Program-made: the position numbers and the translations under genes | Notes under the pieces: generated by a model | What the model was told of the DNA's origin: nothing | Seen by the model: only the letters and a program-made list of their open reading frames with translations | The model's database searches: none | DNA from: Nostoc sp. NIES-3756 | GTDB lineage: Bacteria; Cyanobacteriota; Cyanobacteriia; Cyanobacteriales; Nostocaceae | Direction: 5' to 3' | Assembly (NCBI RefSeq): GCF_001548375.1 | Contig: NZ_AP017295.1 | Location: 6,338,001-6,402,000, forward strand | DNA: 64,000 nucleotides | In this document: one piece after another, positions 26,592 to 34,387 of the stretch | Layout of the letters: the number at the start of each line of letters is the position of its first letter | Numbering within the stretch: position 1 is the first letter of the stretch

Positions 26592-26731
26592 AGTTGATAA
26601 CTTATTACTCTGGGAGTCGGCTTATTATTACACAATCTGGGGACATCAGCGATATTGATATTCCAACTCAAGAGTAGGTAAGGACTTACGCAACGTCACA
26701 AATTTCTCATGTTTTAAATTACACCTAAAAA

Positions 26732-26771
26732 GTTGCAGGAGAGAAACCATCGTTAACCCCTCTCCTGCAAC
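26732..26771 (-). terminator. Terminator after the fasciclin gene
   Basis: GTTGCAGGAGAG and CTCTCCTGCAAC form a perfect 12-bp stem with a 16-base loop, 27 bp beyond the stop. Leftward it is followed by TTTTTAGG, a good intrinsic terminator. Confidence 0.8.
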
Positions 26772-26797
26772 TATAAATTTAGATATCAAGACCTAGC

Positions 26798-27199
26798 TTA
26801 CGCAGGAATCAATACTGTATCAATAACGTGAATAACTCCGTTATCAGCTGCAACATCTGGTGTTACAACATTAGCATCATTGATTTTGACACCATTTGAA
26901 GCATCAATTTTTACACCAGAACCTTCAACAGTGTTAGCTGACTTCAGCTTCACTACGTCAGATGCCAACACTTTACCTGAAACTACATGATAAGTCAGGA
27001 TTTTCTTGAGCTTGGGAATATCCTTGAGCAACGCTTCTACTGTCCCTTCTGGAAGCTTTGCAAATGCTTCGTCAGTGGGTGCAAAAACGGTAAAAGGGCC
27101 AGCACCTTTGAGAGTATCTACTAGTCCAGCAGCTTTGACAGCAGCAACTAGAGTATTGAATGAGCCAGCTTTCACAGCAGTATCAACAATGTCTGCCAT
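26798..27199 (-). CDS. Fasciclin (FAS1) domain protein
   Basis: A single FAS1 domain of 133 residues. FAS1 domains mediate adhesion in many organisms, but the role of the bacterial single-domain form is unclear. The H1 motif is [15 protein letters not shown] (residues 36-50), followed by [13 protein letters not shown] and the H2-like [13 protein letters not shown] at the end. No signal peptide is visible: the protein starts [14 protein letters not shown], so it may be cytoplasmic or exported without a classical signal. It is monocistronic with a strong terminator. Confidence 0.9.
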   Translation of the reverse strand: MADIVDTAVKAGSFNTLVAAVKAAGLVDTLKGAGPFTVFAPTDEAFAKLPEGTVEALLKDIPKLKKILTYHVVSGKVLASDVVKLKSANTVEGSGVKIDASNGVKINDANVVTPDVAADNGVIHVIDTVLIPA

Positions 27200-27327
27200 A
27201 TTTTTTGTTTTATCCCTTTACGGTTCTTCACAAATGTAGACTTGTTAACAGTAGATAGTATCTATCTTCAGAAGTATACTCAAACAAAGTAATAGTAAGG
27301 GCTGAAAATGATATGTATAGCTTTGAA

Positions 27328-27648
27328 CTATGGATTATTTGTTCTTAGTACAAAATCTTGATGAGCAGTAACAAGCATCTGTGCCTGTCTTAAAACATTT
27401 CCAAATAGATAAGTAGGAATTTGCCAAGCAGCAACAGTTACTTCTTTAGTAATATCTTGTATGCTAATCGCTATCAGTTCATGCTCTGGTGGTTCTCCCT
27501 CAAATGCACCAGACCAACTAAAAGCTAATAAGAAATCATCATATCCGGGTAAAGATGCAACCAAGCACTCCTCTGGCGTTGCATAGCAAATAATTCCATA
27601 TTCATTGGCAATTGCTATCAGTTTTTGAAACCCATTAAAATTCGTCAT
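27328..27648 (-). CDS. Hypothetical protein (106 aa)
   Basis: A small soluble protein that I do not recognise. It is rich in aromatic and acidic residues (PGYDDFLLAFSWSGAFEGEPPEHELIAI, here residues 34-61) and has no membrane segment or cysteine motif. Its composition looks like genuine coding sequence, and it starts at ATG 27648 just after a run of AACGAGAAAT. It lies alone between the fasciclin gene and the kinase. No function is proposed. Confidence 0.6.
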   Translation of the reverse strand: MTNFNGFQKLIAIANEYGIICYATPEECLVASLPGYDDFLLAFSWSGAFEGEPPEHELIAISIQDITKEVTVAAWQIPTYLFGNVLRQAQMLVTAHQDFVLRTNNP

Positions 27649-27962
27649 TTCTCGTTGTAACTACTGTCAAGTTTGTCTCAAGAGTGAAGATTTAATTATT
27701 TAATTTAGGTTAAGACTAAGTTATGAATTGATTATCAAACTTAGTGCAGATATCTTAGCGCAAGTGATGGGTTCTATTAGCAACAATTGTTACTATTTTA
27801 CAGAACTTTACTTAGATTATGGGCAAGGTTGCTCATGTAAACAATCATGACCAACCTGCAATGCCTTCTGTCTTCAAATAGATAATTGGCAAACATGACC
27901 ACTCTTGGCTGGTACAGGGCAAAATAAAGACAGTAAGAGCGAACAAAAACGCCATCCTGCCA
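27649..27962. other. Intergenic region before the kinase gene
   Basis: 314 bp between a leftward hypothetical gene and the rightward kinase/DarT-macrodomain pair. It should contain promoters for both sides. I see no clear operator or RNA structure. Confidence 0.4.
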
Positions 27963-29093
27963 ATGAGTTACTGTCTTAACCCCCGTTGTCCAAAACCAGA
28001 AAACCCCCATGATGTTAGGTTTTGCCTGAGTTGCGGTTCAAAGTTGCACCTCAAAGAACGCTACCGCGCCGTCAAACCAATTGGACAAGGTGGTTTTGGG
28101 AGAACTTTTTTGGCTGTAGATGAGGATAAACCTTCTAAACCTCGTTGTGTAATTAAGCAATTTTATCCTCAAGCCCAAGGTACTAATACAGTCCAAAAGG
28201 CAGTGGAGTTATTTAACCAAGAAGCCGTGCAGCTTGATGAATTGGGTAAACATCCACAGATACCCGAACTTCTAGCCTATTTTACCCAAGACGATCGCCA
28301 ATATTTGGTACAAGAATTTATCGATGGGTTAAATTTAGCCCAAGAACTAGCCCATCAAGGTGCTTTCAGTGAAACACAGATTCGGCAGTTACTCCATGAT
28401 TTATTGCCTGTACTGCAATTTTGTCATACCAGACAAGTAATTCATCGAGATATTAAGCCAGAAAATATTATTTTACGTAGTAGCGATAATAAATTAGTTT
28501 TAGTAGATTTTGGTGCTTCCAAATCTGCCACTGGCACAGCTTTGAGTCACACTGGTACAAGCATCGGTACACCTGAATATGTTGCTCCAGAACAGATGAG
28601 AGGTAGAGCGTTGTTTGCTAGTGATATTTATAGTTTAGGGGCAACTTGTATTAATTTACTAACTGGGCGATCGCCTTTCGATTCTTACGACACTAACAAC
28701 GATACTTGGATTTGGCAGCAATATGTAACCACGCCAGTTAGTCATAATTTACAGCAGGTACTCAACAAAATGTTAGAAAGTATTCCTGCTAGACGCTATC
28801 AAACAGTAGATGATGTTCTCAAAGACTTAAATCAACATTCTCCTGCACCAAATCCACCAGCCAAGGTAAATCATCCATCGCCACCACCAACTCCGCTAAC
28901 ACCTGTGGCAAAAACCCAGAGTCAGATAGATTTAGAGTTAGAGGAATTAAAAACTCAATTTTTGGTTGGGGGAAAACCAAAACAGCAAAACATACAACCA
29001 CAGCCTACAACTAATATCCCAGCCAAGAAAAGTGAAATTGATAAAGAGTTAGAAGAATTAAAAGCTAAATACCTTGGTAATAATAACGTATAA
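27963..29093 (+). CDS. Ser/Thr protein kinase with N-terminal zinc ribbon
   Basis: A eukaryotic-type protein kinase of 376 residues. The N-terminus has a zinc-ribbon-like set of cysteines (C4, C9, C21, C24). The kinase domain follows: GQGGFG loop at 41-46, lysine in CVIKQF at 65, HRDIKPEN at 161-168, DFG at 182-184, and GTPEYVAPEQMRG. The tail is proline-rich and ends with two copies of a motif SxIDxELEELKxxxL (residues 320-334 and 357-371). No membrane span is seen. Its stop is only 5 bp before the DarT-macrodomain gene, so the two are almost certainly co-transcribed. The target is unknown; the neighbour is a natural candidate. Confidence 0.92.
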   Translation: MSYCLNPRCPKPENPHDVRFCLSCGSKLHLKERYRAVKPIGQGGFGRTFLAVDEDKPSKPRCVIKQFYPQAQGTNTVQKAVELFNQEAVQLDELGKHPQIPELLAYFTQDDRQYLVQEFIDGLNLAQELAHQGAFSETQIRQLLHDLLPVLQFCHTRQVIHRDIKPENIILRSSDNKLVLVDFGASKSATGTALSHTGTSIGTPEYVAPEQMRGRALFASDIYSLGATCINLLTGRSPFDSYDTNNDTWIWQQYVTTPVSHNLQQVLNKMLESIPARRYQTVDDVLKDLNQHSPAPNPPAKVNHPSPPPTPLTPVAKTQSQIDLELEELKTQFLVGGKPKQQNIQPQPTTNIPAKKSEIDKELEELKAKYLGNNNV

Positions 29094-29098
29094 ACTCA

Positions 29099-30265
29099 AT
29101 GACAAAATCAGATATTAAAAGTCTCTACTACATCACACACATTGAAAATTTATCTTCGATACTACAAAGAGGAATTTTATCCCACAAAAAAGTTGAAGAA
29201 TTAACAGTTTCATACACACCAATTTACGACAGTAGCATTGTCAGTAAACGGAAAGATAAAGCTACACCTGCAAGGAGTAGTTTATGGGAGTATGCTAATT
29301 TATACTTCCAGCCGCGTAACCCCATGATGTATCGGGTAGTTCATGAAAAAGACAGAAGGGATATTGCAGTTATTGGAGTTAAACCGGATGTGTTAACAGC
29401 AGCAGGCGGACTAATTACAGATGGAAATGCTGCCAATGATCCAACGCAATTCTTTCCTATTAAAGAAGGTGTAGAACTACTCAAGAAACAATGGAAAATT
29501 ATTCAAAATGAATGGTGGAATGAGCTTGATGGTTCAAAACGCAAAATCATGGCTGAATGCTTAGTGCCAGAAATGATTAACCCAGAGCTAATTCATTCTA
29601 TTTTTGTAGCAGATTATAAAGCTAAAGAGCAGGTAGAAAAACTTATAGGTTCAGCTAGAGTACCAGTGATGCCTGAACCCAATATGTTCTTTCAACCCAT
29701 ATCTGCTGCCAAGATTGGCAATAATATTTCCTTAATCGATGGGGATATGTTCTTTTCCAAGATGCAAACTTTAACAATTAGTGTCAATCTTCAAGGCGTA
29801 ATGGGTAAAGGATTAGCATCACGGGCAAAATATCAGTTTCCTGATGTATATGTAGTTTATCAAGATGCTTGCCGAAATAAACAACTTACTGCGATAAAAC
29901 CCTATCTTTATAAACGCGAGGCTTCCTTAGACCAAGAACTAGCTGATTTAAGTTTCCCTCTTGTAAGTTCCAATGCTGTAAAGTGGTTTTTGTTATTTGC
30001 TACGAAAAGACAATGGCGAGAAAATTCCCGTTTAGATGACATTGAAGGCGGTTTAGACTGGGTAAGGAAAAATTATCATGAACTTGGTATTCAATCCTTA
30101 GCAATGCCAGCTTTGGGTTGCGGTTTAGGTAACTTAAATTGGTCTGAAGTTGGGCCAGTTATGTGTCGTTACTTACATAATATAGGAATTCCAATTGCTA
30201 TCTATCTTCCTAGAGAGAATCAAATTGAGCCTCAATATTTAACTGCTGATTATCTACTAAATTAA
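29099..30265 (+). CDS. DarT-type DNA ADP-ribosyltransferase fused to a DarG-type macrodomain
   Basis: A 388-residue two-domain protein. Residues 1-200 match DarT (DUF4433): H14 and N17 in HIENLSSIL, the NAD-site segment YFQPRNPMMY (69-78), and the presumed catalytic E153 in KIMAECLVPE. Residues 208-388 match the DarG macrodomain: SLIDGDMF, SVNLQGVMGKGLASRAKYQF (229-248), FATKRQW with K303, and PALGCGLGNLNW (337-348). DarT adds ADP-ribose to DNA and DarG removes it. Normally these are two proteins. Here they are one chain, and the DarG C-terminal DarT-binding part is absent because the protein ends after the macrodomain. It follows the Ser/Thr kinase by 5 bp. Domain calls are by motif; activity is not shown. 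Confidence 0.85.
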   Translation: MTKSDIKSLYYITHIENLSSILQRGILSHKKVEELTVSYTPIYDSSIVSKRKDKATPARSSLWEYANLYFQPRNPMMYRVVHEKDRRDIAVIGVKPDVLTAAGGLITDGNAANDPTQFFPIKEGVELLKKQWKIIQNEWWNELDGSKRKIMAECLVPEMINPELIHSIFVADYKAKEQVEKLIGSARVPVMPEPNMFFQPISAAKIGNNISLIDGDMFFSKMQTLTISVNLQGVMGKGLASRAKYQFPDVYVVYQDACRNKQLTAIKPYLYKREASLDQELADLSFPLVSSNAVKWFLLFATKRQWRENSRLDDIEGGLDWVRKNYHELGIQSLAMPALGCGLGNLNWSEVGPVMCRYLHNIGIPIAIYLPRENQIEPQYLTADYLLN

Positions 30266-30272
30266 TAAAAAA

Positions 30273-30296
30273 GTGACCCTAAATATATAGAGTCAC
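30273..30296 (-). terminator. Terminator after gnd
   Basis: GTGAC and GTCAC close a hairpin around an AT-rich loop. Leftward it is followed by six T. It lies 36 bp past the gnd stop and only 8 bp past the stop of the convergent DarT-macrodomain gene. Confidence 0.65.
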
Positions 30297-30331
30297 CAAA
30301 AAATAAGTTGAGAAATTAGAAAACTATAAGC

Positions 30332-31762
30332 TTACTTTTTAGCTTCAGTGATGGGAACCCATTCCGTGTGGAAGCTACCAGGTTTGTCGGTACGCAGGTA
30401 GGTGTGTGCGCCGAAGTAGTCGCGTTGTGCCTGAGTGAGGTTTTGGGGTAGGCGATCACGGCGGTAGCTGTCAAAATAATCTAAGGAGGCGCTAAACGCA
30501 GGTACAGGAATGCCGAGTTTGGCAGCTGTAATAATTACTTCCCGCCAAGCTGCTTGTCTGTCGAGAATTGTTTGTTTAAATTCAGGAGCAAGTAGCAAGT
30601 TAGGTAAAGCGGGATTTTCGTTAAATGCCTTCTTAATCTTATTCAAGAAGCCAGCGCGAATAATACAGCCACCTTTCCAAATTCGCGCTAATTCACTCAG
30701 ATTCAAATTCCAATTAAATGTGGTTGAAGCTGTGGATAACAGCGCCATACCTTGAGCGTAAGAACAAATCTTAGAGCAGTAAAGTGCATCCCGGACTTTG
30801 TTGATAAACTCTTTGGTAGAGCCATCATACTTGCCACTGGGGCCTGTTAGCTGCTTAGATGCGGCTATCCGCTCATCTCGAATTGAAGAGATAATCCGAG
30901 CATTTACGGCTGCGGTAATGGTGGGAATAGAAACGCCCAATTCCAAAGCAGTTTGTACAGTCCAACGTCCAGTACCCTTTTGACCTGCTGCGTCAACAAT
31001 CAAGTCTACCAAGGGTTGCTTTGTATCTGGGTCTACATAGGGGAAGATATTCGCTGTAATCTCAATCAAGAAAGAATTGAGTTCGTCGGTAGTATTCCAT
31101 TCAGCAAATACTTCATGTAGCTCTTTTGCACTTAGCCCACCAGCATTTCTGAGCAAGTCGTAGGCTTCAGCAATCAACTGCATATCGCCATACTCAATGC
31201 CGTTGTGTACCATCTTCACGTAGTGACCGGAACCACCAGGGCCAACGTAGGTAACACAAGGGCCGTCATCGACTTGAGCAGCAATTTTGTTGAAAATTGG
31301 TGACAGATACTCGTAAGAACTTTGTGTACCGCCAGGCATCAGTGAAGGGCCGTTGAGAGCGCCTTCTTCACCACCACTGACACCCATACCCAGGAAGCGT
31401 AAGCCTGCGGGTTCTAGTTCTTGAGTCCGTCTTTGGGTATCTTCAAACCAAGAGTTGCCACCGTCGATGATGATATCGCCTTCATCTAGCAGGGGTTTTA
31501 GCTGTTGGATAACTGCATCCACTGGTTTACCAGCTTGCACCATCACTAGAATTTTGCGGGGACGTTCTAGTGCGGCGACAAACTCTTCCAGGGTGAAAGC
31601 AGCTTTAACGTTGCGTCCACCAGCACGCTGTGCCATGAAGGCATCGGTTTTTTCTCTGGAACGATTATAGACTGCAATTGGGAAGCCATTACGCTCTACG
31701 TTTAGAGCGATATTCTCGCCCATAACGGCTAAACCAATCACACCAAAGCTTTGTAGTGTCAT
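30332..31762 (-). CDS. gnd: 6-phosphogluconate dehydrogenase (decarboxylating)
   Basis: Oxidises 6-phosphogluconate to ribulose 5-phosphate, CO2 and NADPH in the oxidative pentose phosphate pathway, important in dark metabolism and heterocysts. It is 476 residues. The NADP-binding start is FGVIGLAVMGENIALNVERNG, followed by NRS and the substrate segment GMGVSGGEEGALNGPSLMPGG (residues 127-147). The catalytic lysine lies in GHYVKMVHNGIEYGDMQ, and the tail holds RDYFGAHTYLRTD. Complete and normal in length. Confidence 0.97.
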   Translation of the reverse strand: MTLQSFGVIGLAVMGENIALNVERNGFPIAVYNRSREKTDAFMAQRAGGRNVKAAFTLEEFVAALERPRKILVMVQAGKPVDAVIQQLKPLLDEGDIIIDGGNSWFEDTQRRTQELEPAGLRFLGMGVSGGEEGALNGPSLMPGGTQSSYEYLSPIFNKIAAQVDDGPCVTYVGPGGSGHYVKMVHNGIEYGDMQLIAEAYDLLRNAGGLSAKELHEVFAEWNTTDELNSFLIEITANIFPYVDPDTKQPLVDLIVDAAGQKGTGRWTVQTALELGVSIPTITAAVNARIISSIRDERIAASKQLTGPSGKYDGSTKEFINKVRDALYCSKICSYAQGMALLSTASTTFNWNLNLSELARIWKGGCIIRAGFLNKIKKAFNENPALPNLLLAPEFKQTILDRQAAWREVIITAAKLGIPVPAFSASLDYFDSYRRDRLPQNLTQAQRDYFGAHTYLRTDKPGSFHTEWVPITEAKK

Positions 31763-32095
31763 AAACTATGTTTGGCTAACTCTTGCAGGTTCTTTCATCT
31801 TTAAGGGTAAAACGAGTTTTTCACTTCTCCCCTAAAGAAGACATTAAGAGTTAATTTGCAGAATAAAAGCTCACTAGTAACACAGATAAATAGTTTTAAT
31901 TTGTATCCAAATCCGCAATTAACTTGTAAAATTTGCGAAATTGGGGGTTGGGGCTTAGAGGCTGGAGCTTGGAGGATAGAGAAGCAGAGGAATTGAGAAA
32001 GAAAACTTATTTAAAACTCCCTCATCTCCCCCATCTCTCTTAACTCCCTCATCCGCCTGATCCCCAATCCCTAAATAAAAGGAGTAACCTATAAA
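31763..32095. other. Intergenic region between gnd and ycf66
   Basis: 333 bp between divergent genes. It includes purine-rich GGGGTTGGGGCTTAGAGGC and CTCCCTCATC tracts of the type scattered through this genome, and AAAGGAGTAACCT just before the ycf66 start, a good ribosome binding site. Promoters for both genes must lie here. Confidence 0.5.
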
Positions 32096-32845
32096 ATGCT
32101 GGCAAATATCCTAGCCTTGGTGGTTGGCCTTGGTAGTTTAGCAATATACATTTCAGCTTTTTTCTTCCCCGAAATCCACCGCAAGAATGATTTTATTTGG
32201 AGTGGAGTAGGACTTTTTTACGCTCTAGTTTTGTGGGTGTTTGCGCCAAAAATTACTGGAGGATTATTACTAGGCCATATAGCTAGTGTGGCGCTTTTAG
32301 TCTGGTTTGGTTGGCAAACCCTCTCATTACGTCGCTTAGTAACCCCACAGGCACAACAAACCGCAGTTCCTAGCGCTGAGGCGGTAAAATCAACTATCCA
32401 AGAACAAGCGGCTAAATTTTCTCTACAAGAAAAGGTTGCTCAGTTACAGCAAGGTATTGGTAACACCTTGGGAGGTTTGAAAAATAAAGCTCAAAAGGCT
32501 GATACTAAAAAAGCTACAACTGCCCCAGCGCCAACTACAACAAAACCATCTGTTGAGATTATCGATAAAACAGAAAAACCAACACAGGAGGCAGTTACCA
32601 CTACTGAAACTCCTTCTACAGTGGAACCCCCAGCAGCCGTTGTTGCTACTGATATAGAATCTACAACGGAAGTGATCCCAGAAGTTATTCCACCTAATCC
32701 CCCATCCCCTGAATTGGTGGAAGCTGCACAGCCACATCCTGAACCGGAAAATAAGGAACCCATACCTGTAGAAGAAATTGCGCCTGATGCGGTACTTGCT
32801 CCTCCCGCAGAAGCACCACCTGAAGCATTACCGCCGACTAGCTAA
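32096..32845 (+). CDS. ycf66: Ycf66 family membrane protein
   Basis: A protein of cyanobacteria and some plastids, of unknown function. It is 249 residues. The first 85 residues contain three hydrophobic spans (ANILALVVGLGSLAIYISAFFF, FYALVLWVFAPK, LLLGHIASVALLVWFGW), matching the conserved Ycf66 region. The remainder, from about residue 90, is a low-complexity tail rich in Thr, Pro, Glu and Ala (TTTETPSTVEPPAAVVATD), probably disordered and cytoplasmic. The tail length varies widely in the family. Confidence 0.88.
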   Translation: MLANILALVVGLGSLAIYISAFFFPEIHRKNDFIWSGVGLFYALVLWVFAPKITGGLLLGHIASVALLVWFGWQTLSLRRLVTPQAQQTAVPSAEAVKSTIQEQAAKFSLQEKVAQLQQGIGNTLGGLKNKAQKADTKKATTAPAPTTTKPSVEIIDKTEKPTQEAVTTTETPSTVEPPAAVVATDIESTTEVIPEVIPPNPPSPELVEAAQPHPEPENKEPIPVEEIAPDAVLAPPAEAPPEALPPTS

Positions 32846-33384
32846 TGCTGGAAGTAGGGAGTAGAGTTATTTTCTGATTACTCCCTTTCCTATTCCTTAA
32901 TCTGATTTTTGAATGCAAATTGATATTAGTTAAATAAAACTTAGTGTTAGTTTAAAAATAATGTTGGGTTTCAATGCCTAAAGGTTTTTATTTACCAAAT
33001 TTTACTCATATTCAAGACAAATCCTGGTAGTATGGGGTCGCCACTAACTGTATCAGGATTATCTAAACATTCCACAGATTGCTGAGGAGAACTCGAAGAA
33101 TTGTTCGTCTGTCATTTGCATTGATGGCGGGATTTGAATGATTATGGGTGATGACAGCATGATGCTTTGCCCAACAGATTTCTTTTATTCTCACGCATTC
33201 GCGTAGCGTCTCGTAGAGAAGACGCAAAGTCGCCAAGATAAAACTTTGCGGCTTTGCGTCTTCAGAGATGAGATGAATTTTTGAGTTTATACTAAATCAT
33301 CCAAAATCCAGGAACAAACTCAAAATCAAAAACCTTTGTAATTTAAGGGTTTTTGAATTTTGAATTTTGAATTTTGAATTAGTA
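32846..33384. other. Intergenic region with repeats
   Basis: 539 bp between convergent ycf66 and the peroxiredoxin gene. No gene was found. It contains a palindrome near 33192-33235 (CGCGTAGCGTCTCG then AGACGC) with nearby GACGCAAAG and CTTTGCGTC, and a GAATTTT tandem repeat at 33351-33380. Confidence 0.55.
33351..33380. repeat. Tandem GAATTTT heptamer repeat
   Basis: About four copies of TTTTGAA in direct tandem, ending 5 bp before the peroxiredoxin stop codon. Similar TCAAAATTCAAAA motifs occur near 47060 and 50270, so it is a recurrent simple repeat. Confidence 0.65.
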
Positions 33385-34023
33385 TTACTTGTTAGGCTGG
33401 GGTGTTAAACGCAGATAGGGTTTAACTTCTTTGTAGCCTTTGGGGAATTTTTCTTTTAAGACTTCTGGGTCTTTGAGTGAGGGTACAATTACGCAATCTT
33501 CACCATCTTTCCAGTCGGCTGGGGTGGCTACGCTGTAGTTGTCGGTGAGTTGCAAGGAATCGATTACTCGCAACAGTTCGTCAAAGTTGCGTCCAGTGCT
33601 GGGGGGATAGGTGAAGGTGAGGCGCAGTTTTTTGTTGGGATCAATCACAAATACGGAACGTACTGTGACGGCTGCGTTAGCGTTGGGGTGAATCATGTCG
33701 TAAAGGTCGGAAACTTTACGATCTGCGTCTGCCAAAATGGGGTAATTGAGGGTGGTGCTTTGAGTTTCTTCGATATCACCTACCCAGCCGTTATGTGATT
33801 CTACGTCATCAACGCTGAGGGCGATCGCTTTGACGTTACGCTTGTCAAATTCTGGTTTGAGTTTGGCAACTGTGCCTAGTTCTGTTGTGCAAACTGGGGT
33901 GTAGTCAGCAGGGTGAGAAAACAGCACAACCCAGCTGTTACCAGCCCATTCATAAAAATCTATATCGCCGTGTGTGGAGGCTTGTGTAAAGTTGGGTACT
34001 GTATCACCAAGACGGAGAGCCAT
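33385..34023 (-). CDS. 1-Cys peroxiredoxin (Prx6-like)
   Basis: A thiol peroxidase of 212 residues, the length of the Prx6/1-Cys class. The peroxidatic cysteine is residue 45 in HPADYTPVCTTELG. The C-terminal extension has SVATPADWKDGEDCVIVPS, typical of the class. A second cysteine occurs only in DCVIVP, not at the 2-Cys resolving position. Resistance to peroxide in the cytoplasm is the likely role. It is transcribed alone. Confidence 0.93.
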   Translation of the reverse strand: MALRLGDTVPNFTQASTHGDIDFYEWAGNSWVVLFSHPADYTPVCTTELGTVAKLKPEFDKRNVKAIALSVDDVESHNGWVGDIEETQSTTLNYPILADADRKVSDLYDMIHPNANAAVTVRSVFVIDPNKKLRLTFTYPPSTGRNFDELLRVIDSLQLTDNYSVATPADWKDGEDCVIVPSLKDPEVLKEKFPKGYKEVKPYLRLTPQPNK

Positions 34024-34387
34024 AAGAGATTCCCTGTAGTTAAGTAAGACCTGTGTATTCTATCTTGCCATAACGATTAACAAATATCGGTTTCCCCATC
34101 GGCTTTAGGTAGTTTTTAACAAAACTTTAATTTCTTAACCTCAAAGCAGACTGTTTTGATGGGGAATAATACTGGCGAGTTCTGATTATTACACAAATAG
34201 GATATCTTTGTTCCCGACAGTTAATTAATTTGTTTTACTAATTTTCCGAAATCGTCTGGTCAGGATTTGTGGTTCTTTGGTAATTGGTGTCATTTGACAC
34301 TAATCTGCATGGATTGTGCTAATAAATGAATGTCTACTAGTTGGATAATGTCGAGATTTTAGATAAACGGCATTCTGGGATAAATAC
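34024..34387. other. Intergenic region before the VWA-protein operon
   Basis: 364 bp between the divergent peroxiredoxin gene and the three-gene binding-protein/VWA set. It is AT-rich with no obvious repeat. Promoters for both sides are expected, but I cannot name a site with confidence. Confidence 0.4.
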
